Shown here piece by piece: positions 32,869-41,548 of a stretch of 64,000 nucleotides of DNA. Within the stretch, counting starts at the first letter, position 1. Each line of letters begins with the position of its first letter. The stretch lies in assembly GCF_949769255.1 (NCBI RefSeq), contig NZ_OX458329.1, forward strand, positions 1,240,001 to 1,304,000, in the 5' to 3' direction. The stretch is from Mobiluncus massiliensis. Lineage in GTDB: Bacteria; Actinomycetota; Actinomycetes; Actinomycetales; Actinomycetaceae. The notes under the pieces are model-generated. The model saw nothing but the letters and a program-made list of their open reading frames with translations, was not told the origin of the DNA and made no database searches. Position numbers and translations under genes: made by a program.

Positions 32869-34218
32869 CTAGCGTTGCGCGCGCAGCTGGGCGGTATCGA
32901 AAGAGTCACGCCCGTCTGCCGCTAGCGCCTCCAGCGGATAGTTGTGCTTGAACTTCGACCAATGCCGCTGGGTGGAAATCCACACATAAAGACGACGCCG
33001 CAGGTATCGCAGGGAAAACTGCCTTTCTGCCGGGGCCAGCAACGGATTAAAGACCTGGCCCGCCCGGTGCAGCGACTGGACTTGGCGGCGCACCTGACCC
33101 GTCGTGTATTTCAAAATCAGCCGTATCGGCAACACGGTATAGAGAATCGTGTCAAAGTGTGTCGCCGGCTCCGTGGGCTGGCGGTAGATGAGGTCATTAA
33201 TCAAAGCTGGTAGCGGATTGTTTCCGGCAGCAGTGTTGTAATACAGGTTCCGGCCGATACGGGGGTTGACCTCAAAGAAATAGGCCTGACCGGTAGCACT
33301 GTCTACCTTGACATCAAAGTTTGCGAACCCGTGCCAGCCGATGCCGGTCAGGAAATCACTGGCTTGAAGATACAAATCCGGGTAGCTTTCCGTAATCATC
33401 GCGGCAGGATTGCCCAGGGCGGTCGGGACATGGTCTTCCAGCAGCACATGAGCCGACCCCAGGAAACTAACCCGTTTGTCCGCATCCACGTACACCGTAA
33501 TGGACAGGTTGTGTGTGTCATTTCCGGACACCCGCGGCTGAGCCACGAACCGACGCGCGTCCGGGTTCCCGGCAGTATGCGTTTCCAGCTCCTCCAGAAT
33601 CGCTCGGGCCCGGCGCGGATTGTCAGCTGTATAAACCTTAGATTTGCCCGGCCAAGACAGCCGTTCGTAGCCGTAGGACTGGCACGGCTTGATAATGAGC
33701 GGGTATTTATCCCCCAAGGTTTCGGTGATGGCATCCATCAGCGCGGTCGTTCCAGCATCAAGATTGAGCTCCAGAGTCGTGGGAACCCGTAACCCGTACT
33801 TTTCGGCAGCACGGGCAAAATGTGCCTTATCATTGGTCAGTTCGATGACATCCACGCTGGGAAAGGCAAAACGATAAAACGGAGTCAAACGGGAGGCATT
33901 TTTCTGGATGTTTACCACGTGGGTATCTTGGTTCGCAACCAATACCAGCGGGGTGTCCGGGTAACGCGCCACCAGTTCGGGACCCATCTGAACGAGTTTT
34001 TCAATAAATGCGGCATGGTTCCGGTCCGCAGCGCTCTCGTCAACAGGAATGACCTTTAACAATCGGGAGTGACGAATCGGCCCCAGCACCATAGAAGTGA
34101 CAACTAGGGGCTTTACGTGCCATTTCTCATAGAAAGAGCGCACGTAACCATACGTTCCAATGTCGCCGGAGAGGACAATCGGCAAAAACGGCGCGCCAGA
34201 CGTGCCAGCTGGGTTCAT
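32869..34218 (-). CDS. ATP-grasp carboxylate-amine ligase
   Basis: The 449-aa enzyme belongs to the ATP-grasp group annotated carboxylate-amine ligase, which includes D-aspartate ligases of peptidoglycan cross-bridges. It has an N-terminal 'LPIVLSGDIGTYGYVRSFYE' binding fold, the ATP-grasp Lys in 'YPLIIKPCQSYGYERLSW' (about residue 175), and the metal site 'GFANFDVKVDSATGQAYFFE' followed by 'VNPRIGRNLYY'. No signal peptide is present, so it acts in the cytoplasm, where lipid-linked or soluble wall precursors are amidated. The substrate is not determined. Start ATG has AAAGGAG, which lies within a CTCCTAAAGGAG palindrome. It converges on the PspC locus and follows pnp. Confidence 0.85.
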   Translation of the reverse strand: MNPAGTSGAPFLPIVLSGDIGTYGYVRSFYEKWHVKPLVVTSMVLGPIRHSRLLKVIPVDESAADRNHAAFIEKLVQMGPELVARYPDTPLVLVANQDTHVVNIQKNASRLTPFYRFAFPSVDVIELTNDKAHFARAAEKYGLRVPTTLELNLDAGTTALMDAITETLGDKYPLIIKPCQSYGYERLSWPGKSKVYTADNPRRARAILEELETHTAGNPDARRFVAQPRVSGNDTHNLSITVYVDADKRVSFLGSAHVLLEDHVPTALGNPAAMITESYPDLYLQASDFLTGIGWHGFANFDVKVDSATGQAYFFEVNPRIGRNLYYNTAAGNNPLPALINDLIYRQPTEPATHFDTILYTVLPIRLILKYTTGQVRRQVQSLHRAGQVFNPLLAPAERQFSLRYLRRRLYVWISTQRHWSKFKHNYPLEALAADGRDSFDTAQLRAQR

Positions 34219-34236
34219 TGATAATCTCCTTTAGGA

Positions 34237-34273
34237 GGTGACCCGGCGAGGGAATATCCCCCGCCGAGCCACC
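34237..34273 (-). terminator. hairpin between pnp and the ATP-grasp gene
   Basis: On the minus strand GGTGGCTCGGCGGGGG pairs, with a few mismatches, with CCCTCGCCGGGTCACC around ATATT. It begins 22 bases after the pnp stop and has no U-run, so it may be an mRNA 3'-end stabiliser or a weak terminator. Confidence 0.55.
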
Positions 34274-34294
34274 AGAGTTTTCAACAGCAGGACT

Positions 34295-36676
34295 CTAGGA
34301 GAAGTCGCGATCGTCCTCGCTGCGGGCACGATGCGTCCGCCGGCGAGCCCGCTCCCGCGGACGGCGCGGTTCGTTGCTATCACGAGGATCGCGGCGTTCA
34401 CAGTCGCGCGGGTCGGGCGTCTCAGAAGTTTCGCTTTGTTCAGATCCCGAATCCGCTGCGGCTTCGCCGTCCTCATCGTCAACCACGGCGTGCAGGGAGA
34501 GCTTGCCGCGCTGGTCGATTTCGGCGACCTCGACCTGAACCTGCTGACCGACCTGGAGCACGTCCTCGACGTTTTCCACACGTTTGCCGCCGACCAGGCG
34601 ACGAATCTGGGAGATATGGAGCAAACCGTCCTTGCCGGGGGTCAGGGAAATGAACGCCCCGAACGTGGTCGTTTTCACCACGGTACCCACGAAACGTTCG
34701 CCGACCTCGGGCATCTGGGGGTTCGCAATCGCGTTCACGGCGTCACGAGCGGCCTCGGCGGCCGGACCGTTATCCGCCCCGATATACACGGTGCCGTCGT
34801 CCTCAATGGTCAGCTCGGCGCCAGTGTCCTCTTGAATTTGGTTAATCATCTTTCCTTTCGGGCCGATGACCTCACCAATCTTGTCCACCGGAATATTCAC
34901 GGTGAGGATACGCGGAGCGGTCGGAGCCAGTTCATCAGGCCCGTCGATAGCGGCGTGCATCACGTCCAGAATCTTCAGGCGAGCGTCACGGGCTTGACCC
35001 AGGGCGCCCTTCAAAACGTCGGCAGGAATGCCGTCAAGTTTCGTGTCCAGCTGCAGGGCGGTAATGAAGTCCTTGGTGCCAGCGACCTTGAAGTCCATGT
35101 CGCCGAAAGCGTCTTCCGCGCCCAAGATGTCAGTCAGGGTCGCAAACTGGGTGCCATTTTCGCCCGGTTCACTCATCAAACCCATCGCAATGCCGGCAAT
35201 CGGGGCGCGCAGCGGCACGCCCGCGTTCAGCAGGGACAGCGTCGAGGCGCAAACCGAACCCATCGAGGACGAGCCGTTCGAGCCCATAATCTCGCTGACC
35301 TGGCGAATCGCGTAGGGGAACTCCTCGCGAGCCGGAATGACCGGCTCTAGGGCCATCTCCGCCAGGTGTCCGTGACCAATCTCACGGCGCTTGGGGGAAC
35401 CGACCCGACCGGTCTCGCCGGTGCAGTAGGGCGGGAAGTTGTACTGGTGCATATAGCGCTTGTGCGTCATCGGAGACAGATTGTCCAACTGCTGTTCCAT
35501 GCGCAACATATTGAGCGTGGTCACACCCAGAACCTGGGTCTCACCGCGCTGGAACAGAGCCGAGCCGTGAACTCGGGGTAGCACCTCGACCTCAGCGGAT
35601 AGAGAGCGGATGTCTTTCAGCCCGCGTCCATCGATACGTTTGCCTTCGTGCAACACCCGGGCGCGCACCAGCTTCTTTTCCAAAGCCTTAAAGGCGGCCT
35701 TAAGTTCCTTTTCCTGTTCCTCGAACTCGCCGCCTTCCACTGCGAGCTTCTCGATGGCGGCATCGCGGATTTCGGTCTCGCGGTCCTCCCGAGTCAGCTT
35801 GTCAGCAATCTGGATAGCCGCGGTCAAATCGGTTTCCACCTCGGCTTTCATCGCCTCAAAGTGGTTGTCCTCGTAGTCGGGGAACAGCGGATATTCCTGG
35901 GTTTCCTTGGCAGCCTTGGCGGCCACTTCGGATTGGGCGCGGCACAGTTCCTTAATAAAGGGCTTGGCCGCGTCCAGCGCGCTGGCCACAACGTCCTCAG
36001 TCGGAGCCTGCTTGCCCTCTTGAATCAGATCCCAGGCGTACTCGCCGCCACCGGCTTCCACCATCATGATGGCCACGTCTTCTTCGGGAGTGCCCTCGTT
36101 GACGACACGACCGGCGATGACCATGTTGAACGTGGATTGTTCCATCTCGGGGTAGGTCGGGAACGCCACCCACTGCCCGTCAATCAGGGCCAGGCGGGTG
36201 CCGCCGATGGGTCCAGAGAAAGGCAGGCCAGCCAGTTGGGTCGCCATCGAGGAGGCGTTAATCGCCACCACGTCATAAGCGTGGTCGGGGTGGATTGACA
36301 GGACGGTGTCGACGACCTGGACCTCGTTGCGCAGCCCTTTTACGAAGGCCGGACGCAGCGGGCGGTCAATCAGGCGGGCCGCCAGGATAGCTTCGGTGCC
36401 GGGGCGGCCTTCGCGACGGAAGAACGATCCGGGGATACGTCCCGCGGCGTATTGCTTCTCCTCAACGTCTACGGTCAAGGGGAAAAAGTCGAATTGATCT
36501 TTCGGTTGCTTACCAACCGTGGTGGCTGCGAACACAACGGTTTCCCCATCCAGGGTGACCATTGCCGAACCGGCAGCCTGTTGAGCCAAAAGGCCCGTTT
36601 CAAAGCGCAGGACGCGCTTGCCAAATTTACCATTGTCGATGACGGCTTCCGCCGCCGTGATTTCGGGTCCCTCCAA
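34295..36676 (-). CDS. pnp: polynucleotide phosphorylase
   Basis: PNPase degrades RNA 3'-5' with phosphate and can add tails. The 793 aa contain two RNase PH domains (second with '[13 protein letters not shown]' and '[13 protein letters not shown]', catalytic part '[20 protein letters not shown]'), a KH domain ('[20 protein letters not shown]', about residue 610) and an S1 domain ('[20 protein letters not shown]'). A basic Arg-rich tail after about residue 740 is typical of actinobacterial forms. The start is TTG 36676, five bases after GAGGGGG. It follows rpsO, the conserved order, separated by 207 bp that hold the rpsO terminator and the pnp leader. Confidence 0.96.
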   Translation of the reverse strand: MEGPEITAAEAVIDNGKFGKRVLRFETGLLAQQAAGSAMVTLDGETVVFAATTVGKQPKDQFDFFPLTVDVEEKQYAAGRIPGSFFRREGRPGTEAILAARLIDRPLRPAFVKGLRNEVQVVDTVLSIHPDHAYDVVAINASSMATQLAGLPFSGPIGGTRLALIDGQWVAFPTYPEMEQSTFNMVIAGRVVNEGTPEEDVAIMMVEAGGGEYAWDLIQEGKQAPTEDVVASALDAAKPFIKELCRAQSEVAAKAAKETQEYPLFPDYEDNHFEAMKAEVETDLTAAIQIADKLTREDRETEIRDAAIEKLAVEGGEFEEQEKELKAAFKALEKKLVRARVLHEGKRIDGRGLKDIRSLSAEVEVLPRVHGSALFQRGETQVLGVTTLNMLRMEQQLDNLSPMTHKRYMHQYNFPPYCTGETGRVGSPKRREIGHGHLAEMALEPVIPAREEFPYAIRQVSEIMGSNGSSSMGSVCASTLSLLNAGVPLRAPIAGIAMGLMSEPGENGTQFATLTDILGAEDAFGDMDFKVAGTKDFITALQLDTKLDGIPADVLKGALGQARDARLKILDVMHAAIDGPDELAPTAPRILTVNIPVDKIGEVIGPKGKMINQIQEDTGAELTIEDDGTVYIGADNGPAAEAARDAVNAIANPQMPEVGERFVGTVVKTTTFGAFISLTPGKDGLLHISQIRRLVGGKRVENVEDVLQVGQQVQVEVAEIDQRGKLSLHAVVDDEDGEAAADSGSEQSETSETPDPRDCERRDPRDSNEPRRPRERARRRTHRARSEDDRDFS

Positions 36677-36853
36677 GGGAGCCCCCTCTCTTTGTTCAGC
36701 GCGGCGGTCATCGATCGAGGCCCACTGGGCCGGTTCTCCGCAAACCTCACCGGACGAACCGGGATACTTGCGGCAGTCCAGGAGGCCACTACCGAGGACC
36801 GATTAACGCTGGATTCCTACATATACCAGCCGGAAAATACCGGCATGAAAAGA

Positions 36854-36878
36854 AAGCTGACCGGTGACCGGCCAGCTT
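36854..36878 (-). terminator. hairpin after rpsO
   Basis: AAGCTGACCGG (36854-36864) and CCGGCCAGCTT (36868-36878) pair with one mismatch. On the minus strand TTTCTTTTC follows. In this order it can terminate rpsO or attenuate read-through into pnp. Confidence 0.7.
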
Positions 36879-36883
36879 AGTTG

Positions 36884-37153
36884 CTATTTACGCAAACCGA
36901 GGCGCTCTTTGAGGCTGCGGTAGCGTTCGATGTCGATGTCCTGCAAGTAGCCCAGCAGACGCTTGCGCTGGCCGACCAGCAGCATCAAACCACGACGGGA
37001 ATGATGGTCATGTTCGTGAGTCTTAAAGTGCTCGGTCAGGTCCTTAATCCGCTTGGACAACAGGGCGATTTGCACTTCGGGGGAACCAGTGTCCCCGGGA
37101 TGAGTCGCGTATTCGTTGATGATTGCTTGCTTTTCTTCCTTGGTCAGTGCCAC
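36884..37153 (-). CDS. rpsO: ribosomal protein S15
   Basis: S15 binds 16S rRNA helices 20-22 early in 30S assembly. The 89 aa match the full protein, with '[20 protein letters not shown]' (residues 20-39), '[20 protein letters not shown]' and the end '[12 protein letters not shown]'. ATG follows AAGGAGAAC. The 5' leader (37154-37220) contains small inverted repeats such as CCAGG-CTTTT-CCTGG that could support the usual S15 autoregulation, but no defined leader class is recognised. Confidence 0.96.
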   Translation of the reverse strand: MALTKEEKQAIINEYATHPGDTGSPEVQIALLSKRIKDLTEHFKTHEHDHHSRRGLMLLVGQRKRLLGYLQDIDIERYRSLKERLGLRK

Positions 37154-37223
37154 AGGTTCTCCTTAGGTTAACTCGTTGCGCGCAGCGCCCAGGCTTTTCC
37201 TGGAGCATCGGTAGCGCGGCCGA

Positions 37224-37247
37224 CATGACGGCTGTACAAGTTTAGCA
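37224..37247. repeat. 24-bp repeat, copy A, in the rpsO promoter region
   Basis: CATGACGGCTGTACAAGTTTAGCA matches copy B at 37585-37608 at 22 of 24 positions. On the minus strand it ends in a TACAGC that could be the rpsO -10 box, with TTGTTG 16 bases upstream. Confidence 0.7.
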
Positions 37248-37381
37248 AAAAGCAACAACTCCCGCGAATTCCACAGATTTTAGACGGACGCCGCTGTCAG
37301 CGCTTTACAGATTCATAAGATATGTCCGCATCACTCGGAGTCTAGCCCCGGGGCGGCATCGGTTTATGGACAAGCGCGTTT

Positions 37382-37560
37382 TCACGAGTCGGTACTCAGC
37401 ACTATTTTTCCCAAGGGTCGGGCGGTGCTTTTTGCCAGGTACTTATGGGCACGTTTTGCCTTGGAAAATGCCAGAGTATAGGCGATAACGGGACGAATCC
37501 GCTGCTCCTGGACCAGGGGCCACACGTGTTCCCCTACGGCACGCACCAACCGGGCTTTTC
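37382..37560 (-). pseudogene. 3' fragment of a quinone oxidoreductase gene
   Basis: Read on the minus strand from 37552, an open frame encodes 56 residues, starting 'RLVRAVGEHVWPLVQEQRIR' and ending 'GKIVLSTDS' at a TGA (37382-37384). It is the C-terminus of the same enzyme encoded intact at 48056-49048, whose tail is 'RLVSSVGEHVW...GKIVLSE'. At DNA level 37445-37534 and 48113-48202 agree at 89 of 90 positions, but the sequence on either side of that block differs clearly although the protein stays related. No start codon or catalytic part remains. Confidence 0.9.
37445..37534. repeat. 90-bp direct repeat flanking the island, left copy
   Basis: One mismatch (A for C) in 90 bases relative to 48113-48202. 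The two copies are in the same orientation, 10,668 bp apart, and bracket all the carbohydrate genes. Confidence 0.9.
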
Positions 37561-37584
37561 CTAGAAACTTCTACAGAGTGGCCT

Positions 37585-37608
37585 CATGACGGCTGAACAG
37601 GTTTAGCA
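37585..37608. repeat. 24-bp repeat, copy B, at the island edge
   Basis: CATGACGGCTGAACAGGTTTAGCA, same orientation as copy A (37224-37247), 361 bp away. The pair encloses the qor fragment. Confidence 0.7.
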
Positions 37609-37716
37609 TAGGCCTGCGACGGCACAAAATCAGGAATCAATAGGTTTTTAAGGGTTACGTTGCAGAGCTAAATAACCAGGCTCCGATGATTTTTGTGTAT
37701 CCTCGCCCCAGTTGAC

Positions 37717-38370
37717 CTACAAACCGTATTGGGAACGCATGGAAATCAGCTTACTGATTTCTGCTTCAGGTAGCTCTCGAGAGCCAAACCCCATCTGGGC
37801 ACACAGGTATGTCAGTTTTGCCGTATACTCCAACCGTTCCATGTTTTGATACGTAATCAAGAGGGAAGGCCCCCAAGAGAGAGCACCATGCATCTCCATC
37901 AAGCACACAGAATAGTCATGAACAAACGGAACGATATTTTCAGCCAATTGCATTGTAGAGGGAGTCGCATAAGGTGCCACTGGTATTACCGGCATCGCTA
38001 AGATATTCTCAGGCATCATTTTGTTTACAAGCTGATGCCCTCCAATTGCGAATGCTGTGCCGTATATGGGGTGAGCATGGATGACCGCACGCACCTTTTC
38101 GTCTTCCTGGTAAAGACGCAAATGGACTTTAACTTCAGAAGATGTTTTGTAGGGCGGTTGTTCGGAAATTATGGTTCCGTCAATCTTAAGCTTGCAAAGC
38201 ATCTCAGGAGTTAGTGAACCTTTAGAAATCCCCGTTGGAGTACATAGCACAGCACCATCATCCATGCGTACAGATATATTGCCATCATTGGCAGCCACAT
38301 AACCACGCTGCCAGACTTTCAGCCCAATATCGCAGATTGCTTGGCGAAGTCCTCTTTCCTCTGTATCCAT
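37717..38370 (-). CDS. class II aldolase (FucA/RhaD-type)
   Basis: The protein is 217 aa from the ATG at 38370 ('MDTEERGLRQAICDIG'), with GGAAGG 12 bases upstream; an ATG 18 codons further up overlaps the kinase gene and has no ribosome site. The fold is the zinc class II aldolase/adducin family: 'GNISVRMDDGAVLCTPTGIS', zinc ligands in 'VIHAHPIYG' and 'LMEMHGAL', and 'TSSEVKVHL', where Glu follows Ser-Ser. Glu at that place is typical of fuculose-phosphate aldolase rather than ribulose-5-phosphate 4-epimerase, which has Asp. It should cleave a ketose 1-phosphate to DHAP and an aldehyde. It is the last gene of the island operon. Confidence 0.85.
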   Translation of the reverse strand: MDTEERGLRQAICDIGLKVWQRGYVAANDGNISVRMDDGAVLCTPTGISKGSLTPEMLCKLKIDGTIISEQPPYKTSSEVKVHLRLYQEDEKVRAVIHAHPIYGTAFAIGGHQLVNKMMPENILAMPVIPVAPYATPSTMQLAENIVPFVHDYSVCLMEMHGALSWGPSLLITYQNMERLEYTAKLTYLCAQMGFGSRELPEAEISKLISMRSQYGL

Positions 38371-38413
38371 CTCGAATGTATTCCTTCCAACGTTTTGAAC
38401 TAATTTATAGAGC

Positions 38414-39832
38414 CTATTTCGCATTAGGCTTTATCGAAGTACTGAAATAAGCATTTTCAAACCAAGCTCTTGTCGCACCCTTGGGAATTCCAAGCAAATG
38501 CAACTGGGCAAAGATATTACCAATGATAGATGCCTCACAATTTGCTGAGCGTATTTCTTGCCACAGAATGTTCGCAATCTGCTGCATCAAGAAGTCATCT
38601 TTTGCACCTCCACCTGTAATCCTTACGGTTCCTTTGCTGTCCGTGATATCCCTAAGTATCCTTACCGAATTTGCGATTGAGACGGCCAGGGATTCATCTA
38701 TTAAACGCAGCAACTGCCCATTATTACAATCATTCACTCCGTAATCACATTTTAAAATTTCACGGATTTTTTGCGGCATATTGCCCGGTGTGGAAAGCTC
38801 CGGGTCTGAGGTGTCAATCACAATTCCAATAGATTGGGCTTCCTGCATGATCCGATCCAGGTAACCATAGGAAATGTCGAGTCCTTCTTTTTCCCACTGG
38901 CGACGGCACTCTTGCACCAGCCACAATCCGGTCTGATTCAACTCAGCTCGATTTGCTCCACCAGTGGCCATTTCATTGGTCACTCCAGCGTCGTAAGCTT
39001 TGTCAGTGGTAACCGGATAGGCAGTGATTGCCCCTACGACTGCCCACGATCCGCAAGATACAAAGATGTCTCCCACTTCAGGAGCAATAGCATAAGCGGC
39101 GCACGCTGTATCGTGAGATCCGCTCAAACAAATCTTCGTTGTGCCTCGCTGCGCTACCAGAGATGGTTCACCACGCAAAGAGGGAAGAATCTGACGCTGA
39201 ATTCCAGCCGCTGAAATCATCTTGTCGTTCCAGTCCCATCGATTTACATCGACTAAAGCGGAAGTCGATGCAACCCCCAAAGAAGCCCATGGAGCACACT
39301 CCACAGGGTCATCCCATCCCGGGATTTCCTTAGTAGCCAGAACTCGAGCAATCATATCTTGAAGGAACATAATCGAAGTACAGCTACTTTTTTTGTTACT
39401 TGAAGTTTGGAATAACCGATTTACCGAGTTAATGTTTTGGGGCAAAACGCCCGTGAGTCGATATTGGTCAATCTGAGAGATTTTTTGATCAAGGTACATT
39501 TGCCCAATATGTCCGCTTTTATCTCGATACGCACGAGGGTATTCTTCATACAATCCCTCTGAGTTGATTCTTACAAAGTCCACGCCCCAACCATCAACTC
39601 CAACTGAATCTGGCGGCCCACCCAAAACATCTGCCGCAGCTCTAGCGCTATCCAGAACGATTTTCACAAAAACAGAAACTGGCCAGGTCAAGGTGCCATC
39701 GGGAGCAGAATTAACCTCTATGTTTCTCCGGTAGACTTCACTCAGCTGAAGAATTTGTTTCCGGTTGTCCCAATTCCCCAAATAAGCCCGAATTGACGAG
39801 GAGCCCATATCAATCGCTAGCACATTTGGCAT
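38414..39832 (-). CDS. rhamnulokinase-like FGGY kinase
   Basis: A 472-aa sugar kinase of the FGGY family. 'VLAIDMGSSSIRAYLGNWDN' is the first phosphate loop. 'SVGVDGWGVDFVRINSEG' and 'YRDKSGHIGQMY' match the rhamnulokinase (RhaB) subgroup, where the reference motif is GIDTWGVDF. 'CLSGSHDTACAAYA' and 'VRITGGGAKDDFLMQQIANI' carry the catalytic Asp and adenine loop. It should phosphorylate a ketose. The true substrate may differ from rhamnulose because no rhamnose isomerase is present. Start ATG follows GCGGGGACTG. It lies 104 bases downstream of the RpiB-like gene and 43 bases before the aldolase. Confidence 0.88.
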   Translation of the reverse strand: MPNVLAIDMGSSSIRAYLGNWDNRKQILQLSEVYRRNIEVNSAPDGTLTWPVSVFVKIVLDSARAAADVLGGPPDSVGVDGWGVDFVRINSEGLYEEYPRAYRDKSGHIGQMYLDQKISQIDQYRLTGVLPQNINSVNRLFQTSSNKKSSCTSIMFLQDMIARVLATKEIPGWDDPVECAPWASLGVASTSALVDVNRWDWNDKMISAAGIQRQILPSLRGEPSLVAQRGTTKICLSGSHDTACAAYAIAPEVGDIFVSCGSWAVVGAITAYPVTTDKAYDAGVTNEMATGGANRAELNQTGLWLVQECRRQWEKEGLDISYGYLDRIMQEAQSIGIVIDTSDPELSTPGNMPQKIREILKCDYGVNDCNNGQLLRLIDESLAVSIANSVRILRDITDSKGTVRITGGGAKDDFLMQQIANILWQEIRSANCEASIIGNIFAQLHLLGIPKGATRAWFENAYFSTSIKPNAK

Positions 39833-39936
39833 AGCACAGTCCCCGCAATCTTCAAGTGTTGCAATACCAAGACTCAGCTCCCTGCAGTCGACTTGGGATA
39901 AAGCGGCTTACTCTCCATTGCTGGACAAAAACGCCT

Positions 39937-40503
39937 CTAATAAGGAATCCCGTCTGGCTCTGAGCCTAGCTCATGTTCCTCCGGATTCACGACCTGGAAT
40001 CCATTAGCTTTGTATTCTTCATAATCAAATTCCTCGCACTCTTTGAAGCCAATCAAGTGGTACTCCAGAAAGCCTTCCCAGTTTTCGTATCCGTCGCCTA
40101 TGCTACTCTCCAAGAAAGCTTCGGCCATTGCCCTGCCCAGATTCGGACCAATCCAGAAACTTCCCATGGCCAGAAGATTGCATCCGTTAGCTGCCGCGGC
40201 TCGACGAGCCGCAGGAACGGATTCAGCTACTGCAGCATGCACATGCGGAATCTTACTAGCAGCCACATGTATTCCCATACCAGAACCGTCAAACGCTAAA
40301 GCTTTTTCAAACTCTCCTTCAGCAATCTTGGCTCCCAAAGCAAAACCCACACGGTGGTACATAAAACTGTCATCTTGGAATGGGGTGATATCAGTTACGT
40401 CCCAGCCCTCTCCAATCAGGTATTGCTTCACTTCCTCCTTTAGCTGGAAGCCGGCAGAATCTGCACCTAATACAACCTTTTTTTCCGAAACTGTCTTAAT
40501 CAT
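39937..40503 (-). CDS. RpiB/LacA/LacB-family isomerase, active-site Cys absent
   Basis: The 188-aa protein has the family core: 'KVVLGADSAGFQLKEEVKQY', 'ALAFDGSGMGIHVAASKIP' and 'NGCNLLAMGSFWIGPNLGRA'. In RpiB and LacB the loop reads C-G-T-G-x-G-M, with Cys as base; here Asp (FDGSGMG) replaces it, as in LacA-type subunits. It may isomerise a different phosphosugar, or act without the thiol. The tail (about 150-188) is acidic and longer than usual. The ATG overlaps the permease stop (ATGA). Confidence 0.85.
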   Translation of the reverse strand: MIKTVSEKKVVLGADSAGFQLKEEVKQYLIGEGWDVTDITPFQDDSFMYHRVGFALGAKIAEGEFEKALAFDGSGMGIHVAASKIPHVHAAVAESVPAARRAAAANGCNLLAMGSFWIGPNLGRAMAEAFLESSIGDGYENWEGFLEYHLIGFKECEEFDYEEYKANGFQVVNPEEHELGSEPDGIPY

Positions 40504-41537
40504 TTTGGCTGTGTCTCCTTTTTCTTGAATTTAAAGAAGGACTTCTCTCCACTCCAGATTACGAGCAGTAACACCGCACCGAAAATGAAAAGTCGATAGA
40601 AGTTGCTTATCGAAGGGAATGTATTGAGACCGGAGGCGAGCACCTGCAATATGAGAATAGCTAAAATTACACCCCAGATATTCCCTTTACCACCATTGGG
40701 ATTCACACCGCCAAGCACAACAATTAGCACTGTCAACAAGGTATAGCTCAGGCCGTAATCGGGTTTTGCTGAGTTGTAGTTTGCCAGCATTACAAGACCT
40801 GCAATAGAGCCACAGAGTCCGGATATGGTGTAGGTAACTACTAAAAGGCGAGCCAATCGAAGACCACTAAATTTTGCTGCCGTTGGATTGGTTCCCATCA
40901 TGAACAGCTTAGTGCCAAAGGAATTGCGGTGCATGAGCAAGCCTACAGCCACAGCCACAAGCACAAACAAGACGAGCTGTAAGGGAAGAACTCCACCAAA
41001 TCGAATGCCAAAAACCTCACCGTATACGGGAGGAAGTCCACTGAGAGCTTTGCCACCGGTAATCATAATTCCCATACCGGTAAACAACTCCAAAGTGCCA
41101 AGAGTGGCAAGAATCGCAGGAATCCTTATCCAAGCAACCAGAAGTCCATTAAAAAACCCCGCCAGAAGTCCAACTATCAAAGAAACCAGCACGGCAACGA
41201 TAACGGTTACCGCAGGACTCTGGCCGCCATCAGTCAAGGCACGCAATGTCAAAGCCGCCAGTATACCGCTCAGATTGGCAATGCCGACAATAGATAAATC
41301 AATGCCTCCGGTGACCATAGTGACCATTACACCAAGGGCCATTATGCCGAATTCGGGGAACTGCACCCCCATAGAAACCCAGGTTCCCATGCGTCCGGCG
41401 GATTCAGGACGAATAATCAAAAATATGATGACCAGGCCTACAAGGGTAAACAACAATCTGGACACATGAGGATCTAGTGCGTTTAGGCGCATTTTTTGCA
41501 TAAAAGAAGAACCGAAACGGCTGTTTGTATTCGACAT
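40500..41537 (-). CDS. sugar ABC transporter permease 2 (RbsC type)
   Basis: A 345-aa inner-membrane permease with about 9-10 helices. It carries the RbsC-family 'MVTMVTGGIDLSIVGIANLS' (about residues 77-96), and 'NPNGGKGNIWGVILAILILQ' near the C-terminus. It pairs with the permease upstream in a heterodimer, as in Lsr- or Rha-type systems that use two different permeases. ATG 41537 is preferred to the preceding TTG because GGGAG lies six bases before it. It is separated by only 11 bases from the first permease gene. Confidence 0.9.
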   Translation of the reverse strand: MSNTNSRFGSSFMQKMRLNALDPHVSRLLFTLVGLVIIFLIIRPESAGRMGTWVSMGVQFPEFGIMALGVMVTMVTGGIDLSIVGIANLSGILAALTLRALTDGGQSPAVTVIVAVLVSLIVGLLAGFFNGLLVAWIRIPAILATLGTLELFTGMGIMITGGKALSGLPPVYGEVFGIRFGGVLPLQLVLFVLVAVAVGLLMHRNSFGTKLFMMGTNPTAAKFSGLRLARLLVVTYTISGLCGSIAGLVMLANYNSAKPDYGLSYTLLTVLIVVLGGVNPNGGKGNIWGVILAILILQVLASGLNTFPSISNFYRLFIFGAVLLLVIWSGEKSFFKFKKKETQPK

Positions 41538-41548
41538 CAAATTCTCCC

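Larger units (their letters stand above)
37154..37716. other. rpsO upstream region and left end of the sugar island
   Basis: No intact gene is visible in these 563 bases. From left to right they hold the rpsO leader and promoter with repeat copy A, a stretch with no recognisable feature (37248-37381), the qor 3' fragment (37382-37560), repeat copy B (37585-37608) and about 100 AT-richer bases before the aldolase stop. This is the junction between core genome and island. Confidence 0.7.
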
